This document shows, piece after piece, positions 5,387 to 10,917 of a stretch of DNA of 10,917 nucleotides (the stretch's first letter is position 1; the number at the start of each line of letters is the position of its first letter). A model generated the notes under the pieces. It saw nothing but the letters and a program-made list of their open reading frames with translations. It did no database searches and had not been told where the DNA came from. Location: NCBI GenBank assembly GCA_029881015.1, contig JAOUNK010000078.1:1-10917 (forward strand). The letters run 5' to 3'. The translations under genes and the position numbers were made by a program. The stretch comes from Gammaproteobacteria bacterium (GTDB taxonomy: Bacteria; Pseudomonadota; Gammaproteobacteria; Steroidobacterales; Woeseiaceae).

Positions 5387-7635
5387 CAACGATGCAGAAC
5401 AGCCTCAACCTCGACGGGGTTGAGCAGCAACCACTCAAGGAATACACGGAGCGGGCTTACCTCGACTACTCGATGTACGTCATTCTCGATCGCGCTCTGC
5501 CGCAGATCGGCGACGGCCTCAAGCCTGTCCAGCGACGCATTATCTACGCGATGAGCGAACTCGGCCTGTCGGCATCTTCGAAGCCGAAGAAATCGGCACG
5601 GACGGTCGGCGATGTGATTGGCAAGTTCCACCCGCATGGCGATTCCGCCTGCTACGAAGCCATGGTGTTGATGGCGCAGAGCTTTTCGTACCGGTACCCG
5701 ATTGTTATCGGCCAGGGCAACTGGGGGTCAACGGACGATCCGAAGTCGTTTGCGGCCATGCGCTACACCGAATCGCGCCTCGCCCCGTACGCCAAGAGCC
5801 TGTTGCAGGAACTCGGGCAGGGCACGGTCGACTGGGCGCCGAATTTCGACGGCACGCTCAAGGAACCGGTGGTATTGCCGGCGCGCCTGCCGAACCTGTT
5901 GCTCAATGGCACGACCGGGATTGCCGTCGGCATGTCGACGGACGTGCCCCCGCATAACCTCAACGAAGTCGCCAGTGCGCTCGTGCACCTGCTGGAGAAT
6001 CCTAAGGCGACGGTGCCCCAGATCATGAAGCACATCAAGGGGCCGGACTTCCCGACGGGCGGTGAGCTCGTGTCCTCGCAGGATGACATTGTCGAAATCT
6101 ACACGACCGGCAACGGGACCCTGCGGCTGCGGGCGGCCTACAAGATGGAAGGCACCGACATCGTGATTACGTCGCTGCCGTACCAGATTTCCGGTGCCAA
6201 GATCCAGGAACAGATTGCCGCGCAGATGCGCGCCAAGAAGTTGCCGCAGGTCGACGACCTGCGCGACGAGTCGGATCACGAGGATCCTACGCGACTCGTC
6301 ATCAGCAAGAAACGGGGCGTGGATGTCGAACAGCTGATGTCGCACCTGTTTTCGACCACATCGCTGGAGCGCACGCTGCGCGTCAACATGAACATTATCG
6401 GCCTGGACGGCCGACCGCGCATGTTCAACCTGGTCGAGATGCTGAAAGAGTGGCTGACGTTCCGCAAGGACACCGTCAAGAATCGCCTGGGCCACCGTTT
6501 GCAGATCGTTAACGACCGGCTGCATATCCTGGACGGCCTGCTGGTCGCCTACCTGAATATCGACGAGGTCATCGCGATTATCCGCGAGGAAGACGAGCCG
6601 AAACCTGTTCTTATGAAACGCTTCAAGCTGTCGGATATCCAGGCGGAAGCGATTCTCAATCTCCGCCTGCGCAATCTCGCGAAGCTTGAGGAGTTCAGGA
6701 TCAAGGGTGAGCAGGACGAACTGGAGCAGGAACGCGAGCTGCTCGAGAAGACGCTCAAAAGCGCGGCGCGCCTGAAGACGCTCATCAAGAAGGAAATTCT
6801 CGAGGACGCAGAGGCCTACGGCGACGAGCGCCGTACCGAGATTGTCGAGCGCGAAGCAGCGCAGGCGCTCGACGAAACGCAACTGGTCGCCAGCGAACCA
6901 GTTACCGTGGTCCTGTCACAGGCAGGTTACGCACGCGCCGCGAAAGGGCACGAGATAGACCCGGCCACACTGAGTTACCGATCCGGCGACAACTTCCTGG
7001 CGTGCGCGCAGGGCCGCAGCAACCAGCTCGCCATGTTCATAGACAGCACGGGGCGCGTATACAGCGTCATGGCGGGCACGTTACCGTCGGCACGCGGGCA
7101 GGGCGAGCCGCTGTCGAGTCGTTTCAAGCCACCGGATGGCGCCGCGTTCTGCGGGGCGATGATTGGCGACGAGGAGCAAAAGTACCTGCTTGCCAGTGAT
7201 GCCGGCTACGGGTTTATCGCGACGCTCACGGATCTCGTTTCACGCAACAAGGCGGGCAAGGCCGTGTTGCGCGTCCCCACGGGTGGCAAGGTCGTTGTGC
7301 CGGCGCCGGTGCCAAAGGACAGGGAATGCCTTATTGCGGCTGTCAGTTCGATAGGCAGGTTGCTGTTGTTCGAAATGGAAGAGCTGCCAGAACTCGCCAA
7401 GGGCAAAGGCAACAAGCTCATCAATATTCCGGGACCGAAATACAAGAGCGGCGCGGAGAAGATGGTCGCTGCAGCCGTCGTGCCTGAAGACGGGCACCTC
7501 GAGGTTTACACGGGAACGCGCAAGATGACCATCAAGTGGAGTGACCTCGATGACTACTACGGCGACCGGGCGCTTCGCGGCACGCTGCTGCCGAAAGGAT
7601 GGCGCAAGGTCGAGCGCCTGGCCGGCGTAGAGTAG
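5383..7635 (+). CDS. parC: DNA topoisomerase IV subunit A (ParC)
   Basis: ParC is the DNA-cleaving subunit of topoisomerase IV. At 750 residues it is almost the same size as E. coli ParC (752). The winged-helix/tower core starts at ERAYLDYSMYVILDRALP. The catalytic tyrosine is Y128 with R127 (AAMRYTESRL). The quinolone-resistance-determining region reads HPHGDSACYEA with S88 and E92, equivalent to E. coli S80 and E84, so it is wild type at the common resistance positions. A charged coiled-coil region (about 430-490) leads to a C-terminal DNA-wrapping beta-pinwheel, which lacks an obvious full GyrA box, consistent with ParC rather than GyrA. The ATG at 5383 overlaps the parE stop (ATGA); an ATG three codons later (5392) is a possible alternative. 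The gene ends at 7635, 36 bases from the convergent FimV-like gene. Confidence 0.98.
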   Translation: MTTMQNSLNLDGVEQQPLKEYTERAYLDYSMYVILDRALPQIGDGLKPVQRRIIYAMSELGLSASSKPKKSARTVGDVIGKFHPHGDSACYEAMVLMAQSFSYRYPIVIGQGNWGSTDDPKSFAAMRYTESRLAPYAKSLLQELGQGTVDWAPNFDGTLKEPVVLPARLPNLLLNGTTGIAVGMSTDVPPHNLNEVASALVHLLENPKATVPQIMKHIKGPDFPTGGELVSSQDDIVEIYTTGNGTLRLRAAYKMEGTDIVITSLPYQISGAKIQEQIAAQMRAKKLPQVDDLRDESDHEDPTRLVISKKRGVDVEQLMSHLFSTTSLERTLRVNMNIIGLDGRPRMFNLVEMLKEWLTFRKDTVKNRLGHRLQIVNDRLHILDGLLVAYLNIDEVIAIIREEDEPKPVLMKRFKLSDIQAEAILNLRLRNLAKLEEFRIKGEQDELEQERELLEKTLKSAARLKTLIKKEILEDAEAYGDERRTEIVEREAAQALDETQLVASEPVTVVLSQAGYARAAKGHEIDPATLSYRSGDNFLACAQGRSNQLAMFIDSTGRVYSVMAGTLPSARGQGEPLSSRFKPPDGAAFCGAMIGDEEQKYLLASDAGYGFIATLTDLVSRNKAGKAVLRVPTGGKVVVPAPVPKDRECLIAAVSSIGRLLLFEMEELPELAKGKGNKLINIPGPKYKSGAEKMVAAAVVPEDGHLEVYTGTRKMTIKWSDLDDYYGDRALRGTLLPKGWRKVERLAGVE

Positions 7636-7671
7636 GCATCCCCGGGGCCAGGGCGCTGACCTGCCAGGGGC

Positions 7672-9576
7672 TTAGCGGGACTTGCCGCCTGAGACTTCCA
7701 TCTCAACGGTTTCGTCGTCGTTCGCCACCGGCATCTCGCTGGTCTTGTCGTCGGCTGACATATTGACCGTGACGGCCGCTGTCTGGTCCGGGTCGACTTC
7801 CGCCATTGCAACGGTTTCATCGCTGCCCTGAACCGGCATTTCCGCCGTAGAGTCGATTTCAATCACGGTAGCCAGTGGCATCGCTTCGGTCGCGTCGTCC
7901 GCGGATGTCCCGCCAAGATTCTCATTCAGTTCAGCCGCGGCGCGCTCAATCTCGAGATTTAGAGCCTGCGTTGCTGTCAGCTCATCTTCGTAGTCGCGTT
8001 CCAGGATGTCATAGTCGACTTCGTTGGTAATCGTGTAGGTATCGGTAATCTGGGTGTCGTCGCCCCTGTCGACTTCGATGGCCTGGAGATCCCGCTCGGT
8101 CACTTCCTCATGCTGCGGCATCTTCGTGGCATCCATGATAACCGACATGTCGTAGTCATCGTCCTCGGGGAGTATTTCGCTCTCGAGAATGGACTCCATC
8201 CTGTTGGTCGCGGCCGACAGGATGCCGGTATTGTCGACTTCCGGCTCCGGCTCGAACGGCAATTCGATGTCGAGCTCGGTTGTTGCGCCAAAACCGAAGT
8301 CTTGCGCGATATCCATGTCCGTGCCCTGCGAGAGGCCCGTGCCAAGGACGAGGTCGGCGTCGAGCGCGAGGTTCTCCTCGGTGGGCGAGTCGTCCTCGAT
8401 ATCGTAACCATAGGCATCCTGGCTATCGTCGTAACCCGCCGCGGTTGCCGCTATGGCACCTGCGGGTGCCGCACCGAAGCGGTTGCGGACGCGGCGTCCA
8501 AACAGGACGAGCAATGCGAGGATGGCGATACCACCACCGATAAGCCACGCCAGTATCGAGGTCGATTCATCGCTGGCATCGGTGGCAATGGTCGCCGTGG
8601 TGACATTGGGGGAGGTGGAAGTCGTCGTCGGGCCCTCCAGCGCGGTGTCGGGAATGCCGACCGTGGTTGCGGGCTCGACAAACGGATTGTCGGATTCCAT
8701 GACGACATCGCCCGGGCGCAAATCGCCAAGGGTGGCAGTCGCCGGTGTCTCGTCGACGACGGTCTCCGTGATGTCGTCAAGAATCGGCGGCTCGTAGACG
8801 GAGCCCTCCGCAACGTCGGTTACGGCGGCGGGCGTCGTATCGGCAACAACAGGCGCCGAGCCATCGAAACTCGGAATCGTCAGCCAGCTGCCTGCCTTGA
8901 GCTTGTTCGGATCGTTATCGATGAACGCGTCCGGATTAGCCATGAATATGGTGTTTACCGCGGGCCACAGGCTCATCGAGCGGTTTTCGATACGTGCAAC
9001 GATTTCGCCGAGGGTTTCACCGGCTTTGACCTGGTAACGCGTCGACTGGCCAATGGGCGTGGTATCGGCTGGCGCCGGCCTCGCGCGGCGGGGTGCGGAG
9101 CGTGCTGCCGGTTGTGGGGCAACTTCGACGACCGGAGCCGTAGCGGCTACAGCCGCAGCCGGCGTGACTGTCGCGGGGTCGACGAACAGCATGTATTCGC
9201 GGCTGAGGTTTGGCGTATAGGGACAATTGATCGTCACGCGCGTGCCGAGCATGGGCTCGCGAACGACGCTTTCGCCGGCGATCAGGATAGCGCTGTCCGT
9301 AATGCTGATGCTGCTCCGGCCGATGCCGGGAAGACCGCCGGTAGAGCGGCCACCGCCGATCGAGACGCAGGTGTTGCTCAGCATCTCGTTGGGCGCAAGC
9401 GCGTATGCGATGCTTGCGCGCAGTGGCTGGCCGAGACTTGACTGAACGGTCAGTTCACCCAGTTCCAGCGCAGCAGCCGGTGTTGCGGCAAGGCCGCCGC
9501 CAAGTGCGACGAGTGGCAGGATAGCGCGTGTCGCAACGCGTTCCCTGTTGTTGTACGGATAGACAGTTTTATTCAC
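7672..9576 (-). CDS. FimV/HubP-family LysM membrane protein, short form
   Basis: This is a 634-residue inner-membrane protein of the FimV/HubP type, polar scaffold proteins that bind peptidoglycan and support type IV pili and polar organisation. Domain order: signal peptide (1-36, ending AATPAAA); FimV N-terminal domain (LELGELTVQSSLGQPLRASI, 37-56) with two cysteines, C70 and C118, that could form a periplasmic disulfide; Ala/Pro linker; LysM (180-235, from YQVKAGETLGEIVARI to LKAGSWLTIP); Thr/Pro/Asp linker; one membrane helix (341-360); then a basic stop and a very acidic cytoplasmic tail (361-634). The tail has a DDDYDMSVIMDATKMP motif (471-486) and an imperfect EMPV..DETV repeat. The TPR-containing C-terminal FimV domain is not seen, so this is a short or divergent form. 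The start is GTG (9574-9576); the next Met is residue 65, inside the domain. A poor GGGG lies upstream. A CRP-like site precedes it, and a FimX-like gene is upstream on the same strand. Confidence 0.82.
   Translation of the reverse strand: MNKTVYPYNNRERVATRAILPLVALGGGLAATPAAALELGELTVQSSLGQPLRASIAYALAPNEMLSNTCVSIGGGRSTGGLPGIGRSSISITDSAILIAGESVVREPMLGTRVTINCPYTPNLSREYMLFVDPATVTPAAAVAATAPVVEVAPQPAARSAPRRARPAPADTTPIGQSTRYQVKAGETLGEIVARIENRSMSLWPAVNTIFMANPDAFIDNDPNKLKAGSWLTIPSFDGSAPVVADTTPAAVTDVAEGSVYEPPILDDITETVVDETPATATLGDLRPGDVVMESDNPFVEPATTVGIPDTALEGPTTTSTSPNVTTATIATDASDESTSILAWLIGGGIAILALLVLFGRRVRNRFGAAPAGAIAATAAGYDDSQDAYGYDIEDDSPTEENLALDADLVLGTGLSQGTDMDIAQDFGFGATTELDIELPFEPEPEVDNTGILSAATNRMESILESEILPEDDDYDMSVIMDATKMPQHEEVTERDLQAIEVDRGDDTQITDTYTITNEVDYDILERDYEDELTATQALNLEIERAAAELNENLGGTSADDATEAMPLATVIEIDSTAEMPVQGSDETVAMAEVDPDQTAAVTVNMSADDKTSEMPVANDDETVEMEVSGGKSR
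7687..7848 (-). repeat. Tandem acidic repeat in the C-terminal tail of the FimV-like protein
   Basis: Residues 577-595 (TAEMPVQGSDETVAMAEVD; 7792-7848) and 612-630 (TSEMPVANDDETVEMEVSG; 7687-7743) are two copies of one motif, T-[AS]-E-M-P-V-x3-D-E-T-V-x-M-x-E-V in outline, 35 residues apart. A weaker relative, DATEAMPLATVIEID, lies at 561-575. The copies sit at the very end of the cytoplasmic tail and may be partner-binding sites. Confidence 0.55.
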
Positions 9577-9642
9577 TTCAGGTACCCCGGTGATCTTGCC
9601 ATACGCAGTCTAGGATTCTCGTGCAGTTGTTGCCAGGGGCCT

Positions 9643-9648
9643 ATTCTA
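9643..9648 (-). promoter_or_regulatory. Candidate -10 box of the FimV-like gene
   Basis: On the minus strand TAGAAT matches the -10 consensus at 5 of 6 positions. There is no good -35 at 17 bases (AACAAC), as is common for activator-dependent promoters. Transcription would begin near 9636, placing the CRP-like site at about -66, close to class I activation positions. The leader would be about 60 bases. Confidence 0.3.
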
Positions 9649-9694
9649 GTTTCTGTGGGGTATGAGTTGTTAGCGCACAGGTCCAGCAGCACTG

Positions 9695-9710
9695 TGTGAC
9701 GCACGTCACA
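9695..9710. promoter_or_regulatory. CRP/Vfr/Clp-type binding site upstream of the FimV-like gene
   Basis: TGTGA-CGCACG-TCACA is a perfect match to the TGTGA-N6-TCACA core of the CRP family, within a longer 7-4-7 palindrome (GTGTGAC-GCAC-GTCACAC, 9694-9711). It lies just after the stop of the FimX-like gene and about 119 bases before the FimV-like start. No U-run follows on the minus strand, so it is not a rho-independent terminator for the upstream gene. Confidence 0.55.
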
Positions 9711-9722
9711 CTTCTTGCAAGC

Positions 9723-10917
9723 TCAGGTGGCGTGCGCGGCAGTCAGGTCGTCCAGCGTATTTCTCACGCCGCTGTCCGTATTCTGCAGCACGACTTCGGG
9801 CTCGTGGACATAGTGACCCTGCATGAAGTCCAGGCCAAGCTGGAACAGAACGGCCATGGCGTTGGCGTTTTCGACGCGTTCGGCAATCGTCTTGATCTTG
9901 CGGGCCAGCGCGGCCTTGACGATCCTGCCCACTGCGCTCTGCATGGATTCGTCGGTCATCAACGTGTGCATGAGCTCGCCATCGATCTTGATGTAGTCGG
10001 GCTTCAGCAGGTCGAGGATCTGGAAGCGCGCCTGGTCGACACCGTAGTGCTCGAGCGCGAAACCGATACCGAGCTTGCGCGTATGCTTCACGAGTTCCAC
10101 GGTGTGCTTGATATGTTTCGCGGCATCGCGTTCGGGAATTTGTACAACGAGGCGCGAGCAATCAAAACCGCTTTCATCGAGCTTCTGTTGTATCCAGGCC
10201 GCCGTCGTGGGATCCGTGATCGACTGCTTCGAGAGGCGTACAAATACACGATCGGCATCGTTGGCTGTGCAGAAGTCCATGGCCGCCGTCAGCATCCAGC
10301 GATCGATATTCTTCATCATGTTGTTGCGTTCGGCCGCCGGGATGAACTCGGAAGGCAGTACCGAATTGTTCTGTTCGTCAATCATGCGCACGAGCAGGTC
10401 GTACATCTGGATCGAGTCGCTGCGCAGTCCGGCGATGGGCAATTGCGCGAGACGGAAGCGATTGTCCATCAGCGCGGCCTTGAGGTGCTTGACCCAGATC
10501 GCATCGAACTCCCGCTGCTTGGTATCTTCGTCTGCTGCCTCGCTCAGGAACGAGGTGTTGCCGCCGGCTTCCTTGCCGAGCTCATAGGCTCTCACGGTGG
10601 CAGCCACAAACTGCTCGAGGTTGCTGAAGACTTCGTTGGCGCCGCACGCGCCTACCGTGCACGTCATTTGGGTCGATGTATCGCCGACCTCGAAGGTCAC
10701 CTTCGCGAGATGGTCAATAAGCTGTTTACCCCAGACCTGTGCGTCACGGGCACTGCCACGCTCGAGCAACACCATGACCGACGTACCCTCGAAGCGTCCC
10801 GCCACATCGCGCGGGTGCATGCGCTTGCGTACGACCTCCGCAAACTGCGCGAGGATTTCTTCGGACTGGATAATGCCGACCTTCCTGCGAATTTCGCCGA
10901 AGTTATCGGGCTTTATG
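9723..10917 (-). CDS. Degenerate GGDEF-EAL protein, FimX-like, 5'-truncated
   Basis: The frame is open to the window edge, so the N terminus is missing; the visible part is about 398 residues. Numbering here is from the internal Met at 10820. A GGDEF-type domain comes first, from DNFGEIRRKVGIIQSEEILA to about residue 90; its signature is EGTSV (11-15) instead of GGDEF, so diguanylate cyclase activity is unlikely. An EAL domain follows (about 105-345), with SEFIPAAERNNMM and DRWML conserved. The EAL motif is D141-L-L. Other catalytic positions have changed: Asn to R195 (FVRLS), Glu to Q227 (VVQIPE), DDFG to E257-H258-Y-G. K278 (YIKID), E314 and E317 (AERVE) remain. It is probably not a phosphodiesterase but could still bind c-di-GMP, as FimX and LapD do. 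Location next to a FimV-like gene favours a FimX-like role in type IV pilus control. FimX itself is inferred; N-terminal REC or PAS domains would be beyond the window. Confidence 0.8.
   Translation of the reverse strand, partial: IKPDNFGEIRRKVGIIQSEEILAQFAEVVRKRMHPRDVAGRFEGTSVMVLLERGSARDAQVWGKQLIDHLAKVTFEVGDTSTQMTCTVGACGANEVFSNLEQFVAATVRAYELGKEAGGNTSFLSEAADEDTKQREFDAIWVKHLKAALMDNRFRLAQLPIAGLRSDSIQMYDLLVRMIDEQNNSVLPSEFIPAAERNNMMKNIDRWMLTAAMDFCTANDADRVFVRLSKQSITDPTTAAWIQQKLDESGFDCSRLVVQIPERDAAKHIKHTVELVKHTRKLGIGFALEHYGVDQARFQILDLLKPDYIKIDGELMHTLMTDESMQSAVGRIVKAALARKIKTIAERVENANAMAVLFQLGLDFMQGHYVHEPEVVLQNTDSGVRNTLDDLTAAHAT

Noticed and set aside
3689..5389. 566-codon open frame antisense to parE
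   Set aside because: It mirrors parE codons in a GC-rich genome, has no recognisable domain, and covers a gene whose identity is certain.
5641..5658. Quinolone-resistance substitution in parC
   Set aside because: Ser88 and Glu92 are both present, the wild-type state.
5728..6882. 384-codon open frame antisense to parC
   Set aside because: Shadow of parC; arginine- and leucine-rich translation with no motif.
7636..7674. Possible bidirectional terminator between parC and the FimV-like gene
   Set aside because: Only short 4-bp stems (CCCC/GGGG, CAGG/CCTG) with mismatched loops and no T-run on either strand.
8110..9441. 443-codon plus-strand frame opposite the FimV-like gene
   Set aside because: Low-complexity Gly/Arg-rich translation; the minus-strand frame has a signal peptide, LysM and membrane helix.
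9694..9711. Rho-independent terminator after the FimX-like gene
   Set aside because: The palindrome is not followed by a U-run on the minus strand, and the perfect TGTGA-N6-TCACA core favours a CRP-type site.

Overview
The window looks like chromosome of a free-living gammaproteobacterium. The base composition is GC-rich. The genes are ParE/ParC topoisomerase IV, the exonuclease VII small subunit, a FimV/HubP-type polar hub and a degenerate GGDEF/EAL protein like FimX. That mix of type IV pilus and cyclic-nucleotide genes points to gammaproteobacteria. The exact order (possibly a marine lineage such as Woeseiales, or Chromatiales/Xanthomonadales-like) is a guess. I see no tRNA, rRNA, CRISPR array, insertion sequence or phage gene. 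No gene-free stretch exceeds 170 bases.

Layout: (1) 2-652, + strand: the C-terminal part of an M20-family metallopeptidase/amidohydrolase, cut by the window edge. (2) 653-889, - strand: xseB, convergent with the peptidase; the two stop codons touch. (3) 890-1056: a divergent regulatory region with a good sigma70-type promoter, a perfect 6-3-6 inverted repeat and a Fur-box-like element, all upstream of rubrerythrin. (4) 1057-3445, + strand: a three-gene cluster of rubredoxin-less rubrerythrin, a two-cluster Fe-S protein with CCG domains (GlpC/HdrB-like), and a DUF3501 protein. An SD-hairpin-start arrangement separates the first two. (5) 3500-7635, + strand: parE and parC, overlapping by ATGA. 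(6) 7672-9576, - strand: a FimV/HubP-like LysM membrane protein with an acidic tail. (7) 9723 to the window end, - strand: a FimX-like protein with degenerate GGDEF and EAL domains. A perfect CRP-type palindrome lies in the gap between (7) and (6).

How the genes may work together: the rubrerythrin/Fe-S/DUF3501 trio is the least understood part and the best candidate for a poorly described system. A reasonable inference is an iron-regulated peroxide-reduction or redox-sensing unit in which the Fe-S protein supplies electrons to a rubrerythrin that lacks its own rubredoxin domain. DUF3501 would be a cysteine-free accessory. ParE and ParC form topoisomerase IV, the chromosome decatenase, and their quinolone-determining residues look wild type. 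The FimX-like and FimV-like genes suggest a polar/type IV pilus control locus joining c-di-GMP sensing (degenerate EAL) to cAMP-CRP control of the FimV-like hub.
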